This document shows positions 46,501-60,500 of a DNA stretch of 64,000 nucleotides, in pieces; the stretch's first letter is position 1, and each line of letters opens with the position of its first letter. Below the pieces are notes generated by a model. It was not told where the DNA came from. It saw only the letters and a list, made by a program, of their open reading frames with translations, and ran no database searches. The position numbers and the translations under genes are program-made. Source of the stretch: Taenia hydatigena (Eukaryota > Platyhelminthes > Cestoda > Cyclophyllidea > Taeniidae); contig JADWOT020000001.1 of the NCBI GenBank assembly GCA_036345935.2, positions 5,491,788 to 5,555,787 on the forward strand, written 5' to 3'.

Positions 46501-47489
46501 GACCGAGTCCAGATGAAAGGAGGTGTTTGGCACTGAACTGACCCACCGACCCGCAGCCGAACCTCCACCACGTGAACCGCTACCGCCACTTCCGACACCG
46601 CCGACGCTACCGCCACCAACACCGCTGACACTCACTCCACCACTACCACTACCACTGCTATTACCCCCACTCGGCTTAAGTGGGGTGCCAGAGGAACTGG
46701 TGAAACCCTCTCCACTTGCTGCTGTGCCAGTAACGGCCATAGCAGCAGTCGATGATGATGTTGCGGCGGTAGAACCAAAGACACTGCCAGAGAGAGAGGA
46801 GGCCGTCGAGCTAGTCAAGTTGGGTCGAATCGCACTAGGAGCGATAGCCCCGTTGAGACCAGACTGAAAGACGGAAAGAGGATGCGGGATAAGTCAATAG
46901 AAAGCAAAGCAGAGTTACCTCGAAGGACTTGAAGCGGTCGTCACTGCCTCCAATCAACTCGTCAACCTCAATAGCTCGCAGAATAACAGCGTTAAGAGCT
47001 GTAACTGGAGTCGCAAGACCTATATTCAAGGCAAGATATATTTCAACAATTGAGGGAAAAGTCCGGGAAAGGGGATATTTTGAAATGACGCACCCATTGC
47101 AATGAGCTTATCGCGTTCTTCGGAAGTAGTGAGGCGCTTCCATAGATTCGGATAGCGTTTTAGGAGCTCGCCACGAAAAAGGCGCAGGTATCGACCAACC
47201 TTTCACACAAAGGAATAATCAGGATATAAGTGATACATTTAGAAGGTGATTCACACTACCAAATAACTAACAATAAAAACGCACAGGTTAAAAAATACCT
47301 CTTGAAAGCAATTAAAATCAACACAACTACGATTAGTGATGCAAGTATTCTAATTACACAAATCAAGTACAGTCCAAAGTGAACTGCGAGGGCAAAATAA
47401 CCCACCTCAGAAGCTAGATAATAAAACTCCCCATCAGTTTCTAGTTGAAATTCAATTGGCTTTTCACCATAGCGCAGGACCGACTGCAT
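43505..47489 (-). CDS. SMARCB1: SMARCB1/SNF5, SWI/SNF chromatin-remodelling core subunit
   Basis: Core subunit of BAF/SWI-SNF remodellers; its C-terminal helix docks on the nucleosome acidic patch. Exons in gene order: 47489-47406, 47199-47094, 47019-46919, 46863-~46408, 45596-45285, 44674-44421, 43754-43623, 43544-43505. Seen: N-terminal winged-helix start [16 protein letters not shown] and [40 protein letters not shown]5 repeat 1 ([29 protein letters not shown]); repeat 2 ([38 protein letters not shown]); C-terminal [18 protein letters not shown] and [17 protein letters not shown], nearly identical to human. Exon 4 adds ~60 residues of Gly/Ser/Val that human lacks, giving ~490 residues versus 385. 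Problem: exon 4 reads into TAA at 46,410-46,408, flush against a perfect GTAAGT donor, while exon 5 must be entered in phase 0. A weak GTTTAA donor three bases earlier, or an unseen microexon, would fix it. An in-frame ATG at 47,561 is an alternative start. Confidence 0.93.
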
Positions 47490-47811
47490 CCCAAAGTGGA
47501 GCGAATAAAAAGTCAACTTGCTCAAAGCGCTTGATACAATAGAGAATTGAAACAAAGCCATAAGATAAAAATTACTATCTGATTTTAATCGTCAATTTAG
47601 CAGAATTACCTAATTTGTTTGCTTAGTGTGCTGTATTTTAATTGCTTGTTAAAGGCAAAGTAAGGCAGTGGAAACATTATTATTTTACACATTGGTTTCC
47701 TTCAAGTTATTTTCATATGTATTTTATCCTCCCTTTTGGAAACGCGTTCTTTTTGATTAATTCTTTATCATATGTAAATGCGAATTTTTTGCTTCTGCTG
47801 TATGTAGGTGT
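47490..47811. other. 5' flank of SMARCB1
   Basis: AT-rich upstream sequence of the minus-strand SMARCB1 gene. No defined promoter element was recognised. Confidence 0.4.
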
Positions 47812-47983
47812 TGTATCCCGAGGCTCCCTCGAAGGCAAAAGAAGTCAGAATACCAGGGTTGAATACATATATTCGACAGGCAATAAGCTGCTGGCATAGC
47901 CTGGAGGCTAGCTTACGCAGCCAAGACAACATGATCACCTCTGTGATTCTGGCCGTAACCGGTAGTTCAAACAAAGTATTACA
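47812..47983 (-). repeat. LTR of the TRIM-like family, reverse orientation
   Basis: Begins TGTATCCCGAGGCTCCCTC and ends AAAGTATTACA, with all family blocks present but several substitutions. No matching target-site duplication was found, so the ends may be off by a few bases or the flanks have changed. Confidence 0.8.
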
Positions 47984-48572
47984 GTATAGTTAATCTCTGC
48001 ATCATTATGCTAAGCAGATCCTTGTTATTAAATTATTTAGGAAAGAGCATTTTCTGGCTTTCTGAGATTCTGCCAACGCTTTATGATTTTATCTACCTGT
48101 AGTTGTTATACTATGAAAGAAAACAAGTGTTCTTCCTTGGTACTGCATTCCTGCCCGGAGGAATCTTACGCAGGTGCAATCCTTCATAAAAATTAATAGT
48201 ACCACGAATAAGGAGACTTTGAATTACTATCAATGCACCGATTCAAGCAGTTGACCTTTGAGAGTCACTCAAGCATGTTGAAGTGAGCATGTCTTGACAC
48301 CTAGTTTGGTATTTTGTATCCTCAGCGTTAACTTTGCTGAACGGATTGCGCTCTTTATTTTTCCTATTCGACTGCAAAACTCGGGTACTGCAGAAAGAGT
48401 ACACAATATTTTTTACGCAATGCTTGATTACACAAGAGGAAGATTGATAAAATGATGATAACAAACAGCCGGACAAACCGTCAAACAGGTTGCTTAACGC
48501 AATGATGCCAAAACAAATGTGTATACCTTCAATCTTTTACAATAGGGGGTCAAGGGTACATGACGCATCGAC
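47984..48572. other. 3' flank of the receptor gene
   Basis: Contains an AATAAA on the minus strand (48,354-48,359), 214 bases past the proposed stop codon, which suits polyadenylation of the minus-strand receptor gene. Nothing else was recognised. Confidence 0.5.
48354..48359 (-). promoter_or_regulatory. Polyadenylation signal of the receptor gene
   Basis: AATAAA read on the minus strand, downstream of the TGA at 48,575-48,573. The position is plausible but unproven. Confidence 0.5.
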
Positions 48573-51500
48573 TCACAGGTTGCTAAGATTGGCATAGGGA
48601 GCGGTGTGGGGAGTTTCAGTGACAGGGTGAACGGGGGAGGGTGAACGCGAGGCTGTGGACCTTGAGAGGGGCGACAGTTCGGCAATCAAGGTTGATGTGG
48701 AGGCGTTGACGGAGGCCACCTTTGTGCTGTCCCGATGGCGTTGGTTCCGTGCATTCACACCATCGCCACTTGGATTACGTCGACTTGCAAACTATTCAAG
48801 CAATATAATGATGATTATTAAGACTTGAATATTTACACGTCGAGTTACCCCACGTCTAATCACAACGGGGGAAAAGATAGTAACAACAAGACAAGAGGGC
48901 TGATGAATGGAACATGACACTTGAAAAGATACCATTCATTAGAGATATTTTAATGAGTGCACCCTTTTTCATAAAATACATGCGAAAACCCATCTGTGTG
49001 GCCAGTTAATTGTATTTAGACTGAATGAATATTAGAGTAAGTTAGTCAGTTGTTTTAATTTTAATAACTGTTGTTATTGTTATACCGATGATGGTGAGGG
49101 CTGGCATCCAGTTGTGCCAGTTTGAGAAGAAATGGGTTGTCAGAAGTTACTTTATTGTAGAACACGTGAGTTGTGTGTTCCTTGTGTGGAGAAATTGACC
49201 CGTGGGAGAGATCAGATGCGCAGTTCTCCTGCTGCTAATGATGAACCGTGTGGACTGGAGAGCTGAGTGTGCTTACGAAATTTTTAATCTTACTTAAACC
49301 GTCATTGCCCACAACCAAAATTCTTGCATTCTCGGTGTGCTTTAAGTACACACCAGATCTCAAGTGGGAAAAACGGATGTTTTTCCATGCCCTTCCATAT
49401 GTGAGCACAAAAACGCTCATAGCTCTAACTGAAGTAAACTTTTCGTGAATTATTTGCTGATCGTGTTTTATTGTTTTATGTGATTAAAATTGATGATTGT
49501 GAAGTGGAGAACTTGGCGGAGAAAAAGCCGAAGTTCATCCCCTATCTCCAGCATCACGATACCTCAACGTGAATCCCGCTAGATCTCACAACTAGCTACC
49601 ACTAGCCTTATTGTTTCCATGACCAACGTCGAGGACCCCTCACTTGGCACAAGAGAGCTGACAATTCCAAAGGCGAAAAATGCCAACCACAGCCCAATAC
49701 GAACTTAAGGGCTCGGCAATGTAGAGGTCAGCTGAGGGATAAAAAGAGCGGTTACAACTAAGGCAGCCCAACTGTCCATAAAGGACGGTTTGATTCGTTA
49801 AAATAAATTTTGAACTTTGAGTGCAATCATTGCCAAACTGTGGCAAGGTAAAAAGCGTAAACAATTTCGAATAAGTGCTCATTTAATCAGGAAGCGGGAG
49901 AATCAACAAAGTCGAGAGTGTAACTGCTTCGTGGACCCAAACACGTCGGATACACAGCGCCTCGAGCGATACTTGGAATGACACGTTTTACGCTAAGAGG
50001 TGACGCCACTCAATCCTGTTCACTCACGACAGGTAGGCGGACCTGAATTGAGCCTGGAATGATTGCTACGCCTTCACTATCAAAGTAGTGGGAATGAATC
50101 AGAAAAGAATATAAAACTTATTTAATTCTGCTGCAGACAACAAATGGGGACTTAGTGGACGATAGAGGGACGACGACAAGCGCAAAGCTATATAAGTAGC
50201 AAAATTACGATCTTTTGTTTTGATTTAGTCCAGCTCATAACATGGCAGCCAAATGATTCAAAGGTCAAAAAACTATCCTTTTGTCCAAACTAACAAGCAA
50301 AGAGGCGTGCAAGAAGGCGAACAAATCACACCCAACAATGCAAAGCACGCAGCCCAGGGCAAATGGAAATTGAAATTCTGGGGGACAAAGTCCGCTGAAA
50401 AAATACTTTTCCAGCTTTCAGCATTTGTTGCGGTTCAAGTGCATGAAAGTAGGCGGATAGAAATTTGGCTTTTAGTAACAATGAAATAGGGGTTTACAAT
50501 GATACAGAGAACAAATGGAAACTAATAATGGGATAAATACAATTCAACAAATTTGTAAAACTTAAAACCGATCAGTGGGAGCTAAAAGCTCACCTAATGC
50601 ATGGCTGTACTTCGCACCAGCCTAAGTAGAGCGATCAAGGATAACAACCTTAAAGTTTTGTCATATAACATGGAGGTGACGAACGAAATTAGGTAAGAGC
50701 CTTAAAATCTGGTTTTCGCTTAAATAATTACCACTGAAAATAGCAGCTAATTTTAACGGATACTACTACCAGCAGCTAGTAGCATTCGTTGCATTCAAAT
50801 GAGGGTTGGTCGACCAAACAGCCATGCCAAGAGGACATTTAATGAGCTCCATGAAATGAGGCAATGGGATGAGGATAATGCACAGGAAAATCCAAAACTT
50901 TTTGCTTTAGCATTCAACGCCCCCCTCCCTATGGATTATAACGATTTCGATTTGTGACAAGATTTCACTAGAAAACAGGATGGAGGGTGGGTGTGATCTG
51001 CTGAGATGACTTATTTAAGTTATTTCAATGATAGTGCTGAGGTCAAAAAGGTGGTACAAGCAAACATCGAATGAGGGGTTGCAGAAAAGTCACTCACCTT
51101 TACGATTCCGTGATCTGAAAGTGGGCATAGAATTAGGAAGAAAAGAATTTTAAAAAACACCGCATTTAGTGGTTTGTTGCGACGGCGGCCTTACATGTTA
51201 AATATTTTGACGATATTTGTGAAAGTCTTTGATATGGAGTGTTTTAAAATTGATCCAAATAATAGCAGCCATGCCTTGTCAGTTTGAATAGCGGATGAAA
51301 ATGTTTCATTACAAGTAGATTATCACTCTAATAAGGAGACACATTCTCAAATTCGATAACGCCAATGGTTTTCTCTAAGGGGCCAACTTTATCTAGGATT
51401 CTATTGGATGGTGTATGAATGCCGCTCGTCTAGTGGTCAATAAAAAACCAATAAGCTCTTCCCATTTATGCATTCAACCGCGGGACGAATCGTATTAATG

Positions 51501-54500
51501 GAATTAATTTATTAAATTCAAGTTAATAATTCATCAAATTACTTTTTCCCAAATCACTGCACAGTAACACAAATTACCGTTTTGTGTTAAAATAAATGTA
51601 TACACAACATTCACTACCGAAATGTCAGCCACCATGGAGACTATTTTTGTCTGTCAGCGGTTTTTTTTATTTTGAAGTGAGATGTCTCCTGGGCCACATT
51701 CCATCTGGAAAATTGGGGGGAAAGGAATTGGACAAAGTGAAAGATGATGAAGAGAACGCAATGATGAATTATAAATTCTTTTTCTCCTCATAACCAGTTT
51801 GATGAAACAACGTTCGCATTTAGCAGAGAATTCATTAATTCCTCTAAGAGCGATTTCAAAAGTAGCATAGAAACACAGATCACTTCAGAAGAAGGCAAAA
51901 GACGCTTTTAGGACAATGTTTCTTAAACAGAGGACGTAATATGGAAATCCTTCTGTTAAATGTAATTCCCATCATCTAAATTCAAGTAATTTTGATCCCA
52001 TTGAGAAGGTAAGCATGCATCTAAGAAACAGCAGGCTTAAATTTGGAACAAGGGGATCAGATTTACTAGTGGCCCAAGCATAGGAACATCGAGGCTTTCA
52101 AACGCATGGGGTGGAATCACGTCCTGTTGATGTCTACTTTTTATGGCGTTATGATTATCATGGGTAAGGACAACCTGCATGATCCCGAAGTGGATTAGCT
52201 TTTAAAGTTTCCCAAACAGCAGTGCCTGGAGTGCTGTTGAAGGGATCCCCAATGAGCGTATCTAAGATGCATTTGAGCCCGTCATGACCCTTGACCACTT
52301 AAAAAACGAAAGCACTCGAGGCAGACACAGCCTTATTAAATCGTTTTCCCTAATGCATGTAGTATTATTCCTATCATTAGGCAGACATCGAGCCCAGGAC
52401 CGGGAACTTTGCTTATGTGCATTTTATGGGGACCGAACTCCACCTTCCACAGTCCGCCTAACCCATGAGTCTACAATCTTGATCTTTTCACAACCACCAT
52501 GCTCGCCCGACTCGTATAAATAAAAAGTACTTCACATTTCTTTGAAGACAATCCATCTTTTACGACCACTTTGGTGCATTTACGCGTCACACGTTTGTGA
52601 CATTAATGATGGGCGCACCAATCACCTGGCGAAAAGGTGTAAAAGCACTTACCATTTCAACATCCTTCTGCGTTGCCGTAGGAGTTATAAGTGGCTGCAA
52701 AGGTGGAGGTGGAGGTGGAGGTGGCGGCAGGATATCCACTTCTTCCAACTTTCGCTTGTGTCTATCAACAGCCTCATAAAGCGATGAATCCTCTTCTCCA
52801 TCTTCGTCATCGTTGGAATAGATTCCAACTGAGGTAGGTCGAGAATGGGAGTTTGCAGGGCGGAAGGGAAGGTTTAGGAGGCAGTCATCAGCCTCGTCAC
52901 CCTTACTGCCACCAGCAAAACCAACAGGGTTTAAGAGTTCACTCTTGTCATAGTAGTGGTTGCTTAGCATTGCTTCCGACAGAGGGCGACTGCGTGGTGC
53001 TAAATATCAGAAAGGAAAACAAAATCACATCACTTCTGTCAGTCATAATCAAATTTAGATGATCTACTGATAACAGTTTTGTTGGAGCAGGATAATTAGT
53101 CACATGCTTTTACTGATAGTGCTACTTATAAGCGCATTTCAGTAGCTAATGAGAGGCTAGCAATGCTCAGGCTTCGATGAACACTATTTCCACAACGTTA
53201 TCTCCAAGGCCACATTTTCCGCATTTCAAAGAGGGTCGCAGCCTCACGGTGAGGTTTAGATACTGTAATACGTTGATAGTAGGTAAATTGCGCATTTGAA
53301 TTCATGGGGCCTTTTCCACTCTTACCACATCTACCAGGGCTACTTTTAGTAATGTACTCTTCAAACCCTCTTTTGAATGGCGATTTATGCTGACCGAAAG
53401 TGCCCTCTCTATGAAGCATCATTAATAATTCCTCAGGTGGCTTCATATTTGTTTTAATGTAAGTTTTAATACACCGATTCTTCAGTTTCCGCAGGTTGTA
53501 CTTCCGCCTGGTATTATCACCTTCTAGCTATGCCTACAGCCTCTAAGCCCATCGCTACGGAAACAATAAATCCTTCTCCAGGATCTCAGACTGTTTCCAC
53601 TTTCTTACGGAGTGCAATTCATAGAAGTAGTATTTTGACTTAGAGGTGTGTTTTTCCTACCAGGTTCGAGAGGAGGATTTAAGGCATTAACAAATGAGAC
53701 TGCGAAATCTTGTATTGCAAGATCTGTCCAACATTCAACCCATTATAATTTATGTGGAATTCTCACAACCACCGCAGTTGAAACAGGACATGAATGCGAT
53801 TGCTCACACACTTTTTCTACACACACACACACGTGCACATCTCAGAAATGTGCATGTGTAATGACCTGTTATGTGGATTTAACAGCGCAAAGGCTTTCGA
53901 TCTTCAATTGTTTTCACGTAGTCCCGATGGCACGACCCCTAGGTCAGTATTTGTGACTAAAAACTATTTATCATTTATTTTTCCGACCATATCACGTAAA
54001 TATTTCATATTAAGATTTCAATTCGAAGTATTACCAAAGATTAAGTTTACTCAAGAAATGAATATGAAAGACTAGGGAAAAAATGTCTCTAAAATGATCT
54101 ATGCTTGGAGGACGTATCGACGACTTTCATAGGGCCTCGGTTTAGCAATCCATAATAAAATATAGCTGAAGTCAAATGCTTGCAATTACACTTCAGCTTC
54201 TAGATAACCAACACTTTGTCAGTTCCATTCGAAGGGATATCTGTGTAGTTAATGAATATTTAAATGAATGGGAAGGTGAATGCATCCGACATGAACCCAC
54301 AGAACTGAGTGAATAGATACGTCTTCTAAGAAAAGTGGATCTAGGATATTTGTACAGTTTAATTAACAAGTTATTTGTTAGTTTAGCCCTCGGTTCTTGT
54401 AACGAGCCAATTTGGTGCTCCGCTACTGTACCTTCGTTGAGTGAGCTGACTTCCAGGTCATGCAAGTAGCCTCTTCAAGCTAAATGCATGCTCTTTCCAG

Positions 54501-57500
54501 GTATCAGATCTTCTTTATGCTTCAGAGAGGCCTCAGCGCTGTGGAAAGCGTGCTTGTTTTTAAAGGTAAGCTATCCTGGTTTCCACGACTGTGTAACAAA
54601 CTTTGATGAGGTAGAAGAATCTCATATGCTATGGATGAGAGAATCGCTGACAATCCCAATCAGAAGGGCCAGAATTAAAGTCCATCTTAGACAACTACTC
54701 CAGTCCAGTGGTCTGCAGGAAAGCGGCCCTAGTCACGAACCATCTGGAAAAGTTCGTTACAGAGCTGTACACCCTACCGACCAATAATACGAATGCTAGG
54801 AACCTCTTCAAAATTTTCTACCAGCTAAAAATAAAACCCAAATAGATATGGCTGGGTAGCACTGAAATGCGATCAACTATTTGAAGTCAAATCCTTCGAA
54901 ATGCAATACAGTTTTCAGGCTAGTGCTCTTATGACTACCAGTGAACACACATAACAAATGGCCTCGACTTTTCCACAAACCAAATCTAGTTCTCATACAC
55001 CACACTACTTCAAATCTAGTTGAATTGTCAGAGCATGGCAATTCAATGATTGGAGGGGATGGCTGGTGGCCGTTGTTCTTACAGTATCGATTACGTCGTG
55101 TTGGTTGAAGTGAGAGGATGGCCAAAGGGAACACTAGAAACAACGCTTATTACCAGTAAGGGTCTATCCAATGCTTCAATTATTAGTTTTACTCTCGGTT
55201 ATGATAAAAGGGCTGCTTAGGAGCACCGTCATCGCAGCTGCTCTCCGAGTGGGCCATGCCAGTAGCTCCAAGCCCTGGTGCATAAAAAAATGTGCACATT
55301 CTCCCCGAGAATTATATCTTCTTTGGTCTTCAGGAAAGCCTCAAAGCGGTAACATTGGATGGGAGAAAAGATGTAGGAAGGAGAAACAGATGGTCAAGCT
55401 GACAGACGATGGTTATATGGTTAAAGACAGACTTTTTTTTGGTTGAGTCCACCTGACTGATACATGGGACTCTGAAGTCGGAGATTTTACCAACCTAACC
55501 TAGTTTAACTAGTATGCCATCCTAATTAACCAACTCTTCTGCTCGGACATATTTGCTTAGCTAAAAACGGAATTTTGGATTTGTAGCTCCTTAAGCATCG
55601 ATTATACCTGTCAGTATAACTACTCATGATTTAACAAACAGAAAAAACAACGACTTGTCAAAGTTTGGTGCGAAGAAATGAGTGAATACAATTTGCGAAA
55701 GCACAAAGCAATTACTGTACCTAAACGCGTAGTTCAACTTCCTAAAATTTTATTGTTTTTTCTTGGATTTGAAAGCGATTTCTTGGTTGTTGACGTACAA
55801 CATAAATTGATTAGACGATTCGAAATGACAAAGCAATCGATCTTGACAGCTTAATGGAGTTCGAATGTGAATAGCTGACCGATAAAATGTGAAAAGTGGG
55901 TATAAAAAGTCAGAGGAACGATACTTCATCACAGTACTTTCCAGCCCAGTTAGAGGGACGCTACAATGGCTTGCACAGTAAATGCCAAAGTAGCAAAAGA
56001 GTTTTTTTTTTTTGAAAAAAAGGTCTCAAGCGCACCAGAATGTGGGAACATATCTAGCTATTCAGTTTATTTTCCTTCTTCATTTTATTTTGGATTCCGT
56101 GCAGACTGTGGCGAACCCATCCGTCGCCTTCAAAGACAGCCCAGCATTAAAAAACGCCACCATCTTGCTTCCACTCCTTGTCTGTCTCCAGCGTGGCTAC
56201 TAAATTTTGCCCTTCTTGATGTAGCTTTCTGAGAACAAATATTTCACATTGATTACACCGAGTTCCTCTTGTAACATTTATCATGGTCATGTGGAATGTG
56301 GCTGAGTTCCAGCGTTTTTGTCACAATCATGATGGGATGATGTGAATACAAGTGGTCATCTCAACATGCTCGAATATGGTAGAAGCGACAAACTCCCCTA
56401 TCAGACCTCCTGGGCACTTTAAATACAGCTACTCGTAAAGACGTGTCCCTTATGACGCTGTTGGTTGGGTTGGGTTGAGGGGTCGATGCTTTTATAGATG
56501 GAGGCAGATAACTAAAGGGTTTTTGAAACCACGTCAAATTTTGGCAAATTTAAATGGAAGGGGACAGGTAGTTGAAAGATTGATTAAAATGCGGGTGAAT
56601 TTGAGAGGACCATTGATTTCTCCTTCGTTGTTGATTTTTTATTTAAATGTTAAACAAAAGACTATTATAAAAAGAGTTTTTTTTAATGCAGAACATCGTC
56701 CAACTCTCAGTGGTACTAACGGTATCTCTAACAAGGTGTTCGAAACTTTGAAAATCTCGTCATATTTACGAGTGAAATAAGAAGCGTAGTGCATTGTGTG
56801 ATCCTTATTCCATGCTTGCGCTTAATTACAGTCTCCTGGACGCCTTTTAGCAGCCAAGATTGAAGAGTGGCTACAAGGAGTGCAGAAGATTCGTTCAGTA
56901 AAACGACCCTGCCTTCTGCGATTGGCCTTCCGTTTTGGTTGCCTGCAGCTCAACTAATAGCCTTCCAGCACTTTTCAGCGTTCATAACCCAGATGAGTGG
57001 CTATGTCGTAAAAATTTAACTAGCAAACTTGACAAGGAGGAAGGCATTACAAACCCATAATGCACCGAATCGTCTGAACTCTCCAGTGAGTCAGTTTTAA
57101 CGCAACACCATAAGGGTCCGGTGTTAGTCCCTCAGCCCTCCCATGCCTTCACAGGAAAGCTTATTCCTGATTCGTGTGCCCGGTAACATATTTAGGAGGC
57201 AATTAGAGAGCTACTTTAAGCTCCATTTAGGCCGCCTATGACACCAATCTACATTGTCCATCGAACTTTGGAAATAATGGTAAACAGGACTCACAAGGTG
57301 GGCTGAGACGCGGTCGCCGGATGACTCGGTCATGCCGGCGGCTATGGGCTCGATGACCCTCATCGTAAGTGAAGTAATCGGCTGTAGAACAAGTGTCTTC
57401 CTCGAAGGAGGCATCTCCGAGTGAGACTGTAGGGTCACTGACAGCGATGGGAGCTCCCCCAGGTGCTTTGGCAATACCGCTACAACTTTCACCATATTCA

Positions 57501-60500
57501 CCGCCGCAGTCCTTAATCGGTGTCCCACCATTAGCTGCTGCGTTTGTGGTACCGCCATTCCCACCGATTCCCGTGGAATTTGAGGGCCAACTTGCCTGGT
57601 GACCTGTGTCCGAGTCTGCGAAGAGATAATAAGTTATCTTCTCACTTTTCCATTTTTTTCCTCATTTTATTGGCTTATCTTGGACTTAGCCATCCACCAG
57701 AAGTCTATCATTCAGCTTAAGTCCATTCAATTAAAAACTCATTTATCAAGCTCTGGGAGGTTATTTTTTTAGTTTCCTTGACTTAAAACTAGCAACGAAA
57801 ACACAATTTCCACCAATTTTACTTGTGATAAAGTTCTAATTTCCCTAATTCTTAGAGGTACTTAAGACAAATTTTTATACACACGTCCCATTTTATAGAA
57901 CTCTTCAAAATTTTTACTTTTGTAATTCTATTAGGCTAACTAATTGGTTGGGGTTTCGACTCTGATGTTCCTTACTTCTAAAGGCAAGGAAGGAGTTTTC
58001 CCCTTAAAAATTATATTATCGGCCATTGAAGTTGTCGCTTCTTAACCCAGCTCCTCTGTTCCATCAGTAATAGGTCTTCCAGTATGCACTCAATACCTCC
58101 CCCAATTTCAAGGAAGACTCGAGGTGGGAGACGAACCCAATAATGAGGCATGTCACCGAAGAGAGAACATGTGGGGACTTCTAACAAAAGGTGCCTACCC
58201 CCAGCAATGAATTGATCCCGTGTTCCGCAGCAACGGCATTAACAACTAGGGGGACACAATCCGTGGCTGTGAACCATTCTGTAAAGCCCATTACTCAGCT
58301 GTCAATGTCACTTGCTAGATGTAAACGCGAAACCGTTTTCACGCTCACTAGCTGGAGGGACCCAGATAGACACATGGCTGGACAGCGTCGAAGTGAGAAT
58401 AATGCTCCTTATTTAATGAACCTGTTTGTAGTCAAGCCTCTTTGCGACTGGTGGTGGACATACGTGATGGCCAATACATTTTCTTTTTTCCAAAATAAAA
58501 GTGCCAAAATGGATCAGTGACGTCGCTGCCACATGTCATCTAAGTTGCACGCGATTTCGATGACTGGCGCCGTTGGATTGTTGGTGTTTTTTTTTTACAG
58601 CATCGGCCGACACGGAAGATGACGTTCAAAAGAGGAGAGAAGACACATGACCCGTTGATTGTTGGGTTAGCTCAATGCTTTGGTTATACAATCACTTAGG
58701 TCCTCGCCACGGTACTTCTGCTCGCCAAAATCACCTTCGAGCCATACCGATAGCCTCATCTTCTCCACACGTGAGCAACACACCTTTCGGCATACTTCAA
58801 TCACTCTTCCCACGAGTAATTGCTGTTTTGATTTGCATGATTTTGTGAGTTTTGTGTAAGTAGATTTCGTTACATTCTTTGAAGCCTCTACCCTTCCAAA
58901 CAAATCTTATATTAAAATTTATTTTGTATTTTCCTGGACGGATCAAGACACCTATTTGTACACTTCGCACAAATTTTTTGTGCATCAAAACAAATCTAGT
59001 TAGCTAATATTTGGATAAAATTCCACCTATAAAGTCTTAATTATCCAGGTGTAGCAAAACCTAGTTTATTCGAGCACTGTTCTCAAAGTACAACTTTATT
59101 AATGGTAGATTAAAATTTTACAAGCAATTGGAATTGGTTATTTAAATAGCATAGAAAATATTCGCTTTATCATCCACCATAGCTCACGTGGAAGGAGTCA
59201 GGAAGCAGCCATGCTCAAAAAATAGCCAAGTTAAAGACTTAATTATAACAAAAATCAGTACTTTAGAAGCGCGAGGTTCCACCTTCCCGCGTGGTTCAAA
59301 TCAGTTATTAATCTGTGGACAATCGATCATGTTTGGGGGTTGGAAGAAAATCAATGCTATTTGCTAGGCCAGTTCAACTAATCAATGAATAAAATACCAT
59401 GGGTCAATAATCAGCTGTAAATGGGTGACCAATAGGATTGTTCTATCCTGAATATTTGGAAAAGACAGATTATAGAGGATTCTTTTGAAGTGCGGCTAAC
59501 CCTTCACCATTCCGTAACACAATTATCTCCAGTCAGCTCATAGCTGAAAACCATTTAAATCTAATAAACAGACTGTTGGCAAATGAGTGACGTTGATTTG
59601 TTATCAAACTCTTTGCCTCATGTAGAGGAAAGGAATTTTGATTTATTGAATCCAAACCATTTTTGGAATCACAAATTGTCGTTGTTACCTAAAATAGTCC
59701 AAATAAAACGAGGAGAACTGAATATCCACATGTGGGATTGCACTTGAAACGCAAAAGCGGTTTATGGATTCGTAGTGACAAAAATTGCCAATCGCTATGA
59801 GGCGGCATCAAAAGTTCTCAAACACCAAGATCGAATACTAAATGGAATCTTACAAATACTACTTATTTATGTGATTGGGCAAACTGGAAATTCAAAGTTT
59901 GGAGGAAGTTACTTTTGATTTGGACCACAAAATGCGCTCTCTCCTTTGTTTACGCAGCAGAGATGAGGAATTCTACAATTTTGACATAATTGATGGAACC
60001 TATAGTTTACCCAACCCGACTGGTCAACGCAAACTAAGAGATCTGAATTCCGCAAAACAGAGCAAGAGCAGTTCCGCTGACTACTTTATGATTGTCAATT
60101 TGGCTATGCACTAGTAGCAATTTGTGATTCCTCCCTTTCTGATGCCCACCTGACAATATTAGACTATTTCCTACAAATATAATTAGATTGCACGAGTCGA
60201 ACCTTCAGAGAAGGTGCCGCCAGATATCAACTCAGTGATGGAGAGGTCTTCTGCCGCGGGGTTGGTGTCCGATCGCCCCGAAGAGTCCACACCGTCGATG
60301 GGTTCCAAGTAGGTGTCCATATTGAGGGTCGCTGTTTTACCGCTGACTCCTTGGACCTGAGAGCCGAAAGGGAGGAATTCTTTAATCACAAAACATATGG
60401 GCAGCAAGAGAGGCAGAAAAGTGGATAGACGGAGGGAGAAACAGGAGGATGGAAAATGGGTGAATGGATAAAAGATTGATGAGGAGTTGACAGGTGGATG

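Noticed and set aside
46523..46867. Pro/Leu-rich plus-strand frame of 114 codons
   Set aside because: It is the antisense shadow of the Gly/Ser-rich SMARCB1 exon 4.
47490..47561. Upstream in-frame ATG (47,561) as the SMARCB1 start
   Set aside because: The ATG at 47,489 gives a start like other SNF5 proteins, directly before the GEKPIEFQ block. The 24 extra residues have no counterpart, though they cannot be fully excluded.
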